A DNA stretch of 64,000 bases from Haloterrigena sp. KLK7 (GCF_037914945.1 NZ_CP149787.1:1364001-1428000), one strand, 5' to 3'. Counted from the first letter of the stretch, positions 52,126 to 60,742 are shown. Numbers and translations: made by a program. The notes: a model not told the origin generated them from the sequence alone.

Positions 52126-53310
52126 GTGAACGCGGAACCGCTGCTTATCGTCGGAATTCTCACCGCGGTCTTCGTCGGCTACAACATCGGCGGCTCGACG
52201 ACCGGCCCAGCGTTCGGGCCCGCCGTCGGTGCCAACGTCATCACGAAGTTGATGGCCGCCGGCCTGATGTCGGTGTTCTTCTTCATCGGCGCCATCACGA
52301 TCGGACCGCAGGTCGTCGACACGCTGGGGAACGACCTCGTTACCGACACCGCGATCTTTACGATGCGGTCTAACGTCGCCGTCCTCTTCTTCATCGGGGG
52401 CGCGCTGTTCGTCGGCAACTACGCCGGCGTCCCGGCGTCGACGTCGATGACCGCCGTCGGCGCCATCGCCGCGCTCGGCCTGGCGACCGGCGAACTCGAC
52501 TGGTCGGTGCTGGGCGAGATCGTCGTCTGGTGGATCGTCGCCCCGATCATCGGCTTCTGGGTCGCCGGCGTCGTCGGCCGGTACTTCTACCCGCGGATCA
52601 ACGCCTGGGTCGCCATCGAGGGGAGCACGGACGGCGAGCCGATGATCTCGGTCGACCGGTCCGGTGCCGTGCCGCGGCTCCAGTTCGGGGCCGACGGCGA
52701 CCGACGGGAGGTCACCGGTGCGTTCGTCGTCGTCGGGATCGGTTGTCTGATGGGCTTTTCCTCGGGGACGAGCAACATCGCCAACGCGATCGCCCCGATC
52801 TACGGGACCGGCGCCGTCGACATGGTGACGCTGATTCTGATCGGGTCGGTGGCCGTCACCGTCGGGTGTTTCACCATCGCCCGCCGGACGTTGGACACGC
52901 TGGGCAACGACATCACGAACCTCCCGCTGACGGCCGCGATCGTCGTCGCGGTCATCAGTTCGGGGATCGTCATCACCCTCTCCTGGATCGGGATTCCGGC
53001 CAGTTTCGTCGTCATCGCGACGATGAGCATCATCGGCCTCGGCTGGGGGCGGGCCACCCGAACGACCACGCTCTCGGACGCCGCCCGCGGCGAGGAGACC
53101 CGCGTCTCCGTCGGCGCACTGACCGCCGAAGAGGAAGGGGAACGCTCGCCGAAGATCGGCGAAGAGGAACCCCAAGACATCCCGAAGGCGTCTGACCTCT
53201 TCGACCCCTCGACGACCGCCCGCGTGATCCTCATGCAGAACGTCGTCCCGATGATCTCGACGGTCAGCGCGTTCCTCACGTTCCGGTTCGTTCCGATATT
53301 CGGCTTCTAG
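52126..53310 (+). CDS. PiT-family transporter homologue, second of the tandem pair
   Basis: 394 residues from a GTG start. It is very similar along its length to the protein at 50259-51437: GYNIGGSTTGPAFGPAVGA, ASTSMTAVGAIAALGLATGE, FSSGTSNIANAIAPIYGTG, IGLGWGRATRT, and a matching acidic loop before the final helix (AEEEGERSPKIGEEEPQDIPKASDL). The same Asp-to-Asn change is present. A tandem duplication with UspA retained between copies is the simplest origin. Heteromer formation is possible but unproven. Confidence 0.82.
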   Translation: MNAEPLLIVGILTAVFVGYNIGGSTTGPAFGPAVGANVITKLMAAGLMSVFFFIGAITIGPQVVDTLGNDLVTDTAIFTMRSNVAVLFFIGGALFVGNYAGVPASTSMTAVGAIAALGLATGELDWSVLGEIVVWWIVAPIIGFWVAGVVGRYFYPRINAWVAIEGSTDGEPMISVDRSGAVPRLQFGADGDRREVTGAFVVVGIGCLMGFSSGTSNIANAIAPIYGTGAVDMVTLILIGSVAVTVGCFTIARRTLDTLGNDITNLPLTAAIVVAVISSGIVITLSWIGIPASFVVIATMSIIGLGWGRATRTTTLSDAARGEETRVSVGALTAEEEGERSPKIGEEEPQDIPKASDLFDPSTTARVILMQNVVPMISTVSAFLTFRFVPIFGF

Positions 53311-53630
53311 CCGAGCCGGCAACGGCCGGTCTCGAGGGCATCTCGATGACGTCAGTTCGACGGCATCCCTCGAGTCGGCGACGAGCCGTCGGCCGGCGGC
53401 GTCGCCGCCGTCACCCCTCGAGCGCGGTCAGTATGGTAGCAGCCGGGGAAAGCGGCAAGTGATACGGGAACTCGGCAAGTTCGTTGAAACATTTCTTTTT
53501 CTCTCCTGTTTTGTGGACCCCCAGTTGACGGATAGTGACATTCTTGCGTTCGAACTTCCAAATTCCGAGTCAAAGACAATTTAGGACTGAACAGCAAGCT
53601 ATACCAGTGCGGGACGTGAATCGTTGAGTG
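53311..53630. other. Intergenic region upstream of ferredoxin
   Basis: About 320 bp. The second half is AT-rich, with a pyrimidine tract (CATTTCTTTTTCTCTCCTG near 53490) after GGCAAGT repeats and a CTATACC box at 53599-53605, about 26-32 nt before the ferredoxin ATG. No gene seen. Confidence 0.45.
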
Positions 53631-54020
53631 ATGCCCACGGTAGAATACCTCAACTACGAAGTACTGGACGACCAGGGCTGGGATATGGACGACGACGACC
53701 TCTTCGAGCAGGCCGCCGACGCCGGTCTCGACGACGAGGACTACGGTACCCTCGATGTCGCCGAGGGCGAGTATATCCTCGAGGCCGCCGAGGCCCAGGG
53801 CTACGACTGGCCCTTCTCCTGCCGTGCAGGCGCCTGTGCGAACTGCGCGGCCATCGTCTTCGAGGGCGAGATCGACATGGACATGCAGCAGATCCTCTCG
53901 GACGAGGAAGTCGAGGAGAAGAACGTCCGACTGACCTGCATCGGTTCCGCCGAGACCGACGAGGTCAAGATCGTTTACAACGCCAAGCACCTCGACTACC
54001 TGCAGAACCGCGTCATCTAA
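53631..54020 (+). CDS. fer: Halophilic [2Fe-2S] ferredoxin
   Basis: 129 residues. After Met the protein reads [27 protein letters not shown], the acidic N-terminal insertion known from Halobacterium and Haloarcula ferredoxins. Cluster ligands are C64, C69, C72 ([12 protein letters not shown]) and C103 (LTCIG). It accepts electrons from the 2-oxoacid:ferredoxin oxidoreductases. A GTG one codon upstream is possible, but the mature proteins begin at Pro, which fits this ATG. A candidate terminator follows. Confidence 0.97.
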   Translation: MPTVEYLNYEVLDDQGWDMDDDDLFEQAADAGLDDEDYGTLDVAEGEYILEAAEAQGYDWPFSCRAGACANCAAIVFEGEIDMDMQQILSDEEVEEKNVRLTCIGSAETDEVKIVYNAKHLDYLQNRVI

Positions 54021-54058
54021 GCTAGCCGCTGGGCCCGAACGGGCCGGCTTGCAGAGAC

Positions 54059-54089
54059 GCAGGTTGTCACCACCTGCAGACGAATTTTT
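54059..54089 (+). terminator. Candidate terminator after ferredoxin
   Basis: GCAGGT/ACCTGC hairpin (54059-54077) followed by GAATTTTTA with a run of five T at 54085-54089. A second GC hairpin (GGCCC-GAAC-GGGCC, 54032-54045) precedes it. A hairpin plus T-run is a credible 3' end for a highly expressed gene. Confidence 0.6.
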
Positions 54090-54257
54090 AGTGTGCGCGA
54101 CCGCTCCGCCCTCCGAGAGTCATCGACGGTCGAGAGCGTCTGTCACCCCGTCCGTCCGGCGTCCGCAGCATCGGAGTCTCCACGGGGATCGATCTCGAGT
54201 CGCGACGCCGGTGACCGGCCGAAAGGATAACACTCCCCCGCTTCGAGAGGGGCACCT

Positions 54258-55319
54258 GTGACTCTCGCCGACGTCGCGACGATTCCCGATCTCCTGCGGC
54301 TCGTTGCCGTCCCCGTCTTCGCCTGGGTCGCCGTCCGCGACATTAAGACCAGGCGCGTCTCGAGCGCCGTCTGGATTCCCCTCTCCCTGCTCGGCGCCGT
54401 CCTGCTCGTCTGGGACGGCTGGCTCGCCTGGACGGCGGGCGGCTACGCCTGGACCTACGACTTCCTCCTGCCGACGGCGGTGAGCCTGGGGTTCGTCGTC
54501 CCCATCGCCTACCTGTTCTGGTGGGTCGGCGGGATCGGCGGCGCGGACGCGAAGGCGTTGCTCGTGTTGGCCCTGCTCTTCCCGGTCTATCCGGAGTACG
54601 CGGTCGGCTCGTGGACGTTTCCCCTGACGACCATGCCCGTCGCGGCGTTCGCGTTCACCGTCCTGGTCAACACCGTCTTCATCGGCCTCGCCGCCCCGAT
54701 CTTCCTCGCCGTCCGCAACGCCGTCGCCGGCCGGTTCACCGGCGTCATGTTCATCGGCTGGCCCGTCTCGTGGGACGCGGTTCCCGAGACCCACGGCCGG
54801 CTCCTCGAGACGCCGGACGGTCCCTCCCGCGGCGGCCTCGACCTCGACGCCTTACGGATGTACCTCCGCTGGCGCGGCCTGACGCTGGTCGACGTCCGCG
54901 ACGATCCCGACCGCTACCGCGATCCGGCGACCCTGCCCGACGAGCCCAATCCACCGACCGACGGCGCCGTTACCGCCGCCGTTCGCGGCGACGGCGGGAC
55001 CGCGTTCGAGGCGGAATCGGCTGATAACGGAGCTGATTCCGCAGGCGACGACGTCGAGACCGACGCGGACGCTCGAGCGAGCGACGGCGAGGACGAACCG
55101 CCGGCGTTCGACGACCCGTGGGGCGCCGCGGCCTTCCTCGAGGATATCGACGGCTCGGCCTACGGAACCCGCCCCGCCGAACTGCGGGAGGGCCTCGAGG
55201 TGCTCGCGACGACGGAGACGGTCTGGATCTCGCCGGGGACGCCGTTTCTCGTGCCGACGTTCCTCGGGCTGCTGGTCGCGCTGGGCTACGGCAACCTGTT
55301 CATCGGACCGCTGCTCTGA
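54258..55319 (+). CDS. pibD: Preflagellin/prepilin peptidase (A24, FlaK/PibD type)
   Basis: 353 residues from a GTG start. Membrane aspartyl protease that cleaves class III signal peptides of archaellins and pilins. Catalytic D28 (WVAVRDIKTRRVSS) and D97 (GGIGGADAKALL, the GxGD-like site) are visible. Helices are about 10-28, 38-58, 68-90, 97-113 and 125-152. A long acidic Asp/Glu/Ala cytoplasmic insert (about 225-295) precedes a C-terminal helix, as in other haloarchaeal PibD. No pilin genes are nearby. Confidence 0.9.
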   Translation: MTLADVATIPDLLRLVAVPVFAWVAVRDIKTRRVSSAVWIPLSLLGAVLLVWDGWLAWTAGGYAWTYDFLLPTAVSLGFVVPIAYLFWWVGGIGGADAKALLVLALLFPVYPEYAVGSWTFPLTTMPVAAFAFTVLVNTVFIGLAAPIFLAVRNAVAGRFTGVMFIGWPVSWDAVPETHGRLLETPDGPSRGGLDLDALRMYLRWRGLTLVDVRDDPDRYRDPATLPDEPNPPTDGAVTAAVRGDGGTAFEAESADNGADSAGDDVETDADARASDGEDEPPAFDDPWGAAAFLEDIDGSAYGTRPAELREGLEVLATTETVWISPGTPFLVPTFLGLLVALGYGNLFIGPLL

Positions 55320-55783
55320 GCGTCTCGAACGCGACCTTCGGCGTTCGTTTCGCCAGTCAACGACTGACGTGGACGGGCTCTCGATAGATCCGTTCTGAGC
55401 AATTGCCGTGCGGTGGCGCGCCGTCGATCGTGACCGAGCGAAGCGAGGGACGATGATTCGCTGTTGTCAGCGCGAGTAGTGTGCTCACTGCGCTGCTCAA
55501 GTAGTGCTTTCGGGTAACCGATCGGTCGAGAGAGAACTGAGACGGTGAACTCGAGGAAACCGAGTGCGAAACGAACCGTCCCGCTACTCGTGGCGGCTAG
55601 GGACCGCCACACCCTCCCCAACCGATTCGCTCACGTCGTTCGCTCATCCCTCGCGCAACTTCGTGTCGTGGTTCGCCGTTCGCTCACCACGATACAGCGC
55701 GCGCCACCGCACATCAATTCCGCAGTCCGGAGTGGAAGGGAAGTGCGATCCACCGAGAACGGATCAGTGACACTGACTGCGAC
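55320..55783. other. Intergenic region with repeat element, no gene
   Basis: Between the pibD stop and a convergent small membrane gene. It is largely the second repeat element (55408-55711). Frames through it have Arg/Ser-rich, non-halophilic composition. Confidence 0.6.
55408..55711. repeat. Dispersed repeat element, copy 2, with terminal inverted repeats
   Basis: Left end GTGCGGTGGCGCGC (55408-55421) and right end GCGCGCCACCGCAC (55698-55711) are exact 14-bp inverted repeats. The right part (55607-55711) matches the 16386-16562 element in reverse orientation, including CCACACCCTCCCCAACCGAT and the 19-bp end. An inserted central portion distinguishes it from copy 1. No transposase is inside. 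Confidence 0.75.
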
Positions 55784-56017
55784 TCACTGCTCGTACACGA
55801 ATCGCTCGTACAACGGCACCAGGGCCGTCCAGAAGACGACGAAGACCGCGCCGACGCCGATGAGGACGAGCCACGGATCGCCCCGACCCGTCGGAAGACC
55901 GGTGGCGAACAGCGCGAGCGTCCCCAGAAACAGGAACAGACAGACGACCACGCTCCCCATCTCGAGGATCGTGGCGACGGGACGGGCCCGGAAGCTAGCG
56001 GCGATATCGGCGAGCAT
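55784..56017 (-). CDS. Small two-helix membrane protein
   Basis: 77 residues from ATG 56015-56017: MLADIAASFRARPVATI, helix 1 (MGSVVVCLFLFLGTLALFATGL), a GRGDP loop, helix 2 (LVLIGVGAVFVVFWTALVPLYERF) and a short VYEQ end. A longer in-frame start adds an Arg/Ser-rich leader and is less likely. No family recognised. The HIT-family gene is 90 bp upstream on the same strand. Confidence 0.65.
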   Translation of the reverse strand: MLADIAASFRARPVATILEMGSVVVCLFLFLGTLALFATGLPTGRGDPWLVLIGVGAVFVVFWTALVPLYERFVYEQ

Positions 56018-56107
56018 ACGCGAGAGTGACGGGCGACTATCAAAAGCGTCACGGCACGCTTTCCGCCGGGCTCGTGTATCGCCCACCCGCGGGAACGGAC
56101 CGCGAAA

Positions 56108-56527
56108 TCAGGCTCGAGACTCGATTCCGTCGGCGATCTCGTCGAGTCGGTCGTCGTCGAGATCCTCCTGACCGCCGAACATGGCGTGGATCGGCCCGCC
56201 GCCGTCGCCCTCGAACCGCGGGACGATGTGACAGTGGACGTGGGGCACCTCTTGTCCGGCCGCCTCGCCGTTGTTGAACGCGACCGTCGAGGCGTCGGCG
56301 TCGACGCTCTCCTCGACGGCGGGCACCAGCCGGTGGACCGTCGCGTAGAGGTCCTCGGCGACGTCGTCGGGGACGTCGTTCAGCCGCTCGTACTCGTCTT
56401 TCGGGATGACCAGCGTGTGCCCCGGCGCCAGCGGATTGGCGTCGAGGAAGGCGATCGTCGTCTCGTCTTCGTACACGACTCGAGCGGGGATCTCCCCCTC
56501 GACGATCTGGCTGAAGATCGTACTCAT
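56108..56527 (-). CDS. HIT family hydrolase
   Basis: 139 residues. The HIT motif HVHCHIVPR provides H96, H98 and catalytic H100, and the N-terminus MSTIFSQIVEGEIPARVVYEDETTIAFLDANPLAPGHTLVIPK is typical of HinT/Fhit-like proteins. Such enzymes hydrolyse nucleoside phosphoramidates or dinucleotide polyphosphates; the exact substrate cannot be read from sequence. The acidic C-terminus (EDLDDDRLDEIADGIE) is a halophilic feature. Confidence 0.93.
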   Translation of the reverse strand: MSTIFSQIVEGEIPARVVYEDETTIAFLDANPLAPGHTLVIPKDEYERLNDVPDDVAEDLYATVHRLVPAVEESVDADASTVAFNNGEAAGQEVPHVHCHIVPRFEGDGGGPIHAMFGGQEDLDDDRLDEIADGIESRA

Positions 56528-57144
56528 ACGCGAGTGTGTGTCGGCCGGCTGTAAGAAGCTTACTCGCCGGCCTCGCTGGCGAAACTGCTATCGACCGGCG
56601 ACTGTCGCTGCTCGAGAACGGTGTAAATTGGCGTGAAATTCGGCTAACTGCGCTTACGTGTCGGAAATCGTGATGGACGATCGGTCCCGTTCAATACGTC
56701 TCTCCGCATCGATACGAGCGCCCAGCGGGGGCTGTCGTATCGCGCCGATAGGAACCTCGTGTCATCACGCACGCCCGTATCGGACCGACGCTGTCACCGA
56801 CCGCTGGTATCGAACCACCGCGTCACGCACCCTGACACACCACCGCCAGCGGTTTTTCGCCGCTACTCGACGCGAACGGCGAGCGACGGCGCCGCGCTCG
56901 ACCGCGAGACACCGCGAGGGCGCCCCGAAATCGGAATGGGTCGTTAGATCCGATCGACTGTACGATCGGTCGAAATATTCACGTGCGATTGACGTTCGTG
57001 CTTTTCACCCCCGTTTGAGTGCAAGTATTATTACTCTCACTGACCTACTCGGGGTATCGACCGACCGGTACCCCGGGGAGACGTCGTATCGGCTCGCGGA
57101 CCGAGACGAAACGTCCGACGACCCGGTTTTCGGGTGACTGTGAG
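56528..57144. other. Long intergenic region, no supported gene
   Basis: About 617 bp between the HIT gene (leftward) and the glycerol-phosphate locus (rightward). One long frame (56658-57137) is rich in Arg, His and Ser and lacks acidic character, so it is not called. AT-rich stretches near 56630-56650 and 57000-57045 (AAGTATTATTACTC) are likely promoter material for the two flanking genes. No RNA gene recognised. Confidence 0.45.
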
Positions 57145-58131
57145 ATGGTAGAGATACTGTACGCTATCGAACGACCGTTCATGCGAAAGACGTTCGAAGC
57201 GATCGACCGCCACGTAGCCGTCGAGTCGGCGTTCGTGGCGGTCCGAGCGGACGCGCGCGGCTGTAGCGACCGCATCGAGGAAATCGAGGTCCGCGATCCC
57301 GGCGCGGTCGACGAGAACGTGCGAGCGATCGATCCGTCCGTCGTCGTCTACAATCACCGGTTCGGAATCGAGCGGTTCAGCTTCTACGAGGAGTACCCGC
57401 TCGTCCACGTGCGCCACGGCGCGTCGATCGGTCGCGGGGAGATCGCCGTCACGGCGGAGACGATGCTCGAGCGCGTCGCCGCCGCGCTGGCTCCCGGCGA
57501 GCGGTGGGCGCGGGCCTACCGGGCCGCCGCGCCGCCCGACGTGACCGTGGCCGTCGTCGGCCTCCCGGAGGCCGACGCGCTGGTCGGCGCGCCGCCGCCC
57601 CGCGAGCGCCGGGTGCTGTACGCCCCGACCAACTACCTGGTCGGCCGCGGCGCGTACGCGAACACCGCCCGCTCGGTCGTCGAGTGCTTCGCCGACACCG
57701 AGTACGAACTGCTCTTTCGCCCCCATCCGACCGACAGGCGCGAGGGTCCGGGGCTGGCCGTCACTCGCGAGTGCAGGGCCCGAATCGCCGAGCTACCGAA
57801 CGTCGTCTTCGACACGGCGGCGACGCCCACCGAGAGCATGCTCCGGTCGGACGTCCTCGTCTCGGACTACTCCGGCTCGATCGCCGAGTGGCTCCACACC
57901 GGACGGCCGCTCGTCCAGCTGACGGACGTCGACGCACCGGACCGCACGGTTCCGGAGATCGGCGTCACGACGGACGCGCTCGATCTCGAGCTCGTCGACG
58001 ACCTCTATCGGAACGGCGAGCCCACACCTATCGCGCGCCGACGCGAGTCGTGGCTCGCGGCGCTCGGAATTCCGATGGACGGCCGGGCCGGCGAACGCGC
58101 CGCCAGCGAGGTGCTGCGATGCGGGGCGTGA
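57145..58131 (+). CDS. CDP-glycerol glycerophosphotransferase-like protein
   Basis: 328 residues from ATG 57145. The C-terminal half carries the TagF/TagB-type pattern: RRVLYAPTNYLVGRG, YELLFRPHPTDRRE (the RPHP catalytic His), LPNVVFDTAATPTESMLRSDVLVSDYSGSIAEWLHTGRPLVQL and TDALDLELVDDLYR. Bacterial relatives transfer glycerol-phosphate from CDP-glycerol in teichoic acid synthesis. The N-terminal half is a divergent Rossmann-like domain. It overlaps the nucleotidyltransferase gene by 13 bp, implying one operon. Acceptor and product in this archaeon are unknown. Confidence 0.78.
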   Translation: MVEILYAIERPFMRKTFEAIDRHVAVESAFVAVRADARGCSDRIEEIEVRDPGAVDENVRAIDPSVVVYNHRFGIERFSFYEEYPLVHVRHGASIGRGEIAVTAETMLERVAAALAPGERWARAYRAAAPPDVTVAVVGLPEADALVGAPPPRERRVLYAPTNYLVGRGAYANTARSVVECFADTEYELLFRPHPTDRREGPGLAVTRECRARIAELPNVVFDTAATPTESMLRSDVLVSDYSGSIAEWLHTGRPLVQLTDVDAPDRTVPEIGVTTDALDLELVDDLYRNGEPTPIARRRESWLAALGIPMDGRAGERAASEVLRCGA

Positions 58132-58799
58132 TCCTCGCCGCGGGCCGGGGCCGGCGAATGCGACCCTACACCGACGACGTTCCGAAGGCCTTCCTCGAGT
58201 TCGACGGGCGGACGCTGTACGATCGACAGCGCGCCCTGCTCGAGCCGTACGTCGACGGGACGAGCGTCGTCCTGGGATATCGCCACGAGACCGTTCTCGA
58301 GCGGTACGATCCCGTCGATCCGATCGTCCTCGAGGGATGGGACCGGTACGAGAACGCCGCGTCGCTGCTCCTCGCGCTCGAGCGGATCGACGACGATCTG
58401 CTGGTGATAAACGGCGACGTGCTCGCCGACGAGCGGGAGGTCGGGCGGCTGTCCGGCCAGTTCGACGCCTTCGGCGGTCGCCTCAACCTCGTCGGGTGCA
58501 TTCCGGGGCTCCAGAGCGCGGAGACGGCGATCCGGTGGGACGAAACGGGACGCGTCTCGGCCTACGGTCTCATCGAGGGCCATCAGCACGCCGGACTCGG
58601 CGTCGTGAGCCGCGAGTATCGGACGGCCGCGATGCGAATCCTGCGCGAACGGCTTCAGGACTGGTACCCGTGCGTCTATCCGCGGACGCCGACGCGGCCG
58701 CTGTTGATCCCGGCCGAACGTCACGTGGAGCTCAACCGACCGGTCGATCTCGACCGACTGCGAGCGTGGCTCGCCTCCGACCGGATCCGGTGTGCGTGA
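58119..58799 (+). CDS. Sugar/polyol-phosphate nucleotidyltransferase (LicC-like)
   Basis: 226 residues. MRGVILAAGRGRRMRPYTDDVPKAFLEFDGRTLYDRQ is the nucleotide-binding Gly-rich loop of the GlmU/RmlA/LicC fold; DDDLLVINGDVLAD gives the metal-binding Asp. It is short, with no acyltransferase tail, as in choline- or glycerol-phosphate cytidylyltransferases. It overlaps the glycerophosphotransferase-like gene, so it may supply its CDP-activated donor. Substrate specificity is inferred from context only. Confidence 0.82.
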   Translation: MRGVILAAGRGRRMRPYTDDVPKAFLEFDGRTLYDRQRALLEPYVDGTSVVLGYRHETVLERYDPVDPIVLEGWDRYENAASLLLALERIDDDLLVINGDVLADEREVGRLSGQFDAFGGRLNLVGCIPGLQSAETAIRWDETGRVSAYGLIEGHQHAGLGVVSREYRTAAMRILRERLQDWYPCVYPRTPTRPLLIPAERHVELNRPVDLDRLRAWLASDRIRCA

Positions 58800-58960
58800 T
58801 CAGTGACCGGGAGAAGCCGTTTGAGATCGCGCTCCCGCGAGGCGGTCCCCCGCCGACCGACAGCTACGCCGGTCAGCGTTCGATACATTCTGGACGATTG
58901 TCCGAACTAGTAGCGCGGAACCAAAATGTTGATTGTCGGTGGCTACTGGGACCCGGATAG

Positions 58961-59662
58961 ATGGAGATAATCGGCCATCGTGGCTGTGCCGCTCAGTTTC
59001 CGGAGAATACCCTCGTAGCTATCCGCGAAGCCGCCCGTCGCCTGCCCGCGGTGGAAGTCGACGTCCGGCGCTGTGCTACGGGTGAACTGGTCGCGTTTCA
59101 CGACGAGACCCTCGAGCGCGTCACCGACGCGTCCGGCCGGGTCGCGGAGACGCCGTGGACCGACCTCCGCGACCTGACCGTCCTCGAGTCGGACGAATCG
59201 ATTCCGCGCCTCGAGACGGTCCTGCGGGCCGTCCCGGACGACGTGACCCTGCAACTCGAGCTCAAGGAGCGAGGGATCGCCTCGGACGCGTTGCAGTTGG
59301 CGATGGCGGCCGGCGCCGACGTCCGCGTCTCGTCGTTTCTCCCCGAGGCGCTTGCTGAGATCGGGGACGCGTATCTAGACGTCCCGAACGGGCTGCTCTT
59401 CGGCGACGAACCCGACGAGAACCTCTCTCGAGCGGTCGACCTCGACTGTACGCACGTCTTCCCGCACTACGATCTCTGCGTCGAAACCGACGTCGTGTCC
59501 GCCGCCCGCGATCGCGGGTTCGACGTCATCGCGTGGAAGGCCGCGCGGACGGCCGACGACGTCCGCGCGCTGCACGAGGCCGGCGTCGACGGCGTCACCG
59601 CGGATCGGTGGGACGTCGCGCCCGCTTCGCTCCGAGCGAGCGCCGAATCACAGCGGTCGTAG
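58961..59662 (+). CDS. Glycerophosphodiester phosphodiesterase
   Basis: 233 residues. GDPD signature IGHRGCAAQFPENT (H6, R7, E15), then VEVDVRRCATGELVAFHDETLERVT (metal ligands and second catalytic His), LQLELKERG, and the C-terminal FDVIAWKAARTADDVRALHEAGVDGVTADRWD. It cleaves glycerophosphodiesters to glycerol-phosphate plus an alcohol. It follows the nucleotidyltransferase by 161 bp on the same strand and could recycle or trim the product of that pair. No signal peptide, so it acts in the cytoplasm. Confidence 0.92.
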   Translation: MEIIGHRGCAAQFPENTLVAIREAARRLPAVEVDVRRCATGELVAFHDETLERVTDASGRVAETPWTDLRDLTVLESDESIPRLETVLRAVPDDVTLQLELKERGIASDALQLAMAAGADVRVSSFLPEALAEIGDAYLDVPNGLLFGDEPDENLSRAVDLDCTHVFPHYDLCVETDVVSAARDRGFDVIAWKAARTADDVRALHEAGVDGVTADRWDVAPASLRASAESQRS

Positions 59663-59717
59663 CGGGGCGACGACCGTTCGGCGTCTCCGGTAGCGATGCG
59701 AGACCGCAGTCGGAGCG

Positions 59718-60413
59718 CTACTCCCCGACCGGATCACACAGCTCCGCGAGCGCCTCCCCGATCGCCGCGAGGTACTCGTCGGGCTCGTACCCCAGCCGCC
59801 CGATCCAGACGTCCTGATAGGAGGGGTGGAGGATCGGCAGGAGCGTCGTCTCGAGGCGCTCACAATCTACGGGCTCGAGGACCGTGTCGATGAAGCCCTC
59901 GAGGTCGCGGTCTTCGGCCGCGAGGACGCTCGCCGTCGCGTGTTTGCCGGTCGCGAGGACGACGTCTGGGGCGACGGTCTCGATCTCGGTCAGCAGGTGG
60001 CCGCGACAGTTCGTCCGTTCCTCGGGGGTCGGTTCGCGGTTACTGGTGGGGTCTTCGGGATCGGCGGGGAAGCACTTCACGGCGTTCGTGTAGTACGCGT
60101 CGTCGTCGTAGCCGACCCGCGCGAGCATCCGGCGGATGCGCCGACCGGAGTGACGGGAGGTGTAGGCCTTGCCGGTCCAGTTGCCGCCCTTCCAGCGGTC
60201 GGCGTCGGGATTGCCGGGGCCGGGCGCCTCGCCGATGACGAGCACGCTGGCGTCGAGCGGGCCAGTCCCCCACGAGATGCACTCGCGGTGTTCGGCGAGC
60301 GCCGGACAGCGGTCGCAGCCGGGTTCGATGACGTTGCGCGTCGTCGGGTAGGCCGGATCGGTGTCGGTGCCGGCCTCGGCGTCGGAGGGAGGGGATGGAG
60401 ACACGTTCGTCAC
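59718..60413 (-). CDS. Fe-S uracil-DNA glycosylase family protein (UDG family 4/5)
   Basis: 231 residues from a GTG start at 60413 (another GTG lies three codons downstream). [4Fe-4S] ligands are likely C33, C36 (PGCDRCPAL), C114 (NAVKC) and C136 (TNCRGHL). The glycosylase motif is VIGEAPGPGNPDADR and the second motif LPILHPSYQDVW (HPS). The enzyme excises uracil from DNA. The GEAPG form with Ala-Pro-Gly is like families 4 and 5; exact family needs a tree. Divergent from the small membrane gene at 60500. Confidence 0.88.
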   Translation of the reverse strand: MTNVSPSPPSDAEAGTDTDPAYPTTRNVIEPGCDRCPALAEHRECISWGTGPLDASVLVIGEAPGPGNPDADRWKGGNWTGKAYTSRHSGRRIRRMLARVGYDDDAYYTNAVKCFPADPEDPTSNREPTPEERTNCRGHLLTEIETVAPDVVLATGKHATASVLAAEDRDLEGFIDTVLEPVDCERLETTLLPILHPSYQDVWIGRLGYEPDEYLAAIGEALAELCDPVGE

Positions 60414-60467
60414 GTGGGCCGGCGGCGGGTTAGGCGTCTCGGATTCGCGTCCCGCTCGAGCAGACAG

Positions 60468-60474
60468 ATTTACC
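60468..60474 (+). promoter_or_regulatory. TATA-like box of the small membrane gene
   Basis: ATTTACC lies 26-32 nt before the ATG at 60500, spacing typical of a leaderless transcript. Confidence 0.5.
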
Positions 60475-60499
60475 TTTCCCCGGAAACTCTCGACAGGTA

Positions 60500-60742
60500 A
60501 TGGGAACGGCAATTCCGGAACTCCTCACAGAACTGCTTCCGATGGTGGCCTACACGATCGCCGCGGGCGCCCTGACGGTCGGCGGCTTCGCCGCCGAATA
60601 CGCGAGCATGCAACACGTCGGCGCGGGCGAGACGACGGTCGCGTTCTGGCTCGCCGCGATCGGCTGTGTCATGCTCTACGCCGGCGTCTACGGCCTCGGC
60701 TATCAGAAGGTGCTCGCGCGGCTGTTCGGCGTCGAAGCGTAG
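60500..60742 (+). CDS. Small two-helix membrane protein
   Basis: 80 residues. Helix 1 about 12-32 (LPMVAYTIAAGALTVGGFAAEY), helix 2 about 48-68 (FWLAAIGCVMLYAGVYGLGY), with a short loop between (ASMQHVGAGETTVA) and a Lys/Arg-containing end. It resembles small conserved haloarchaeal membrane proteins; no function known. It is divergent from the uracil-DNA glycosylase gene and upstream of ileS on the same strand. Confidence 0.75.
   Translation: MGTAIPELLTELLPMVAYTIAAGALTVGGFAAEYASMQHVGAGETTVAFWLAAIGCVMLYAGVYGLGYQKVLARLFGVEA

Noticed and set aside
56658-57137. 159-codon plus-strand frame before the glycerol-phosphate locus
   Set aside because: Rich in Arg, Ser and His with few acidic residues, unlike any real neighbour, and it reaches almost to the next gene's start with no known motif.
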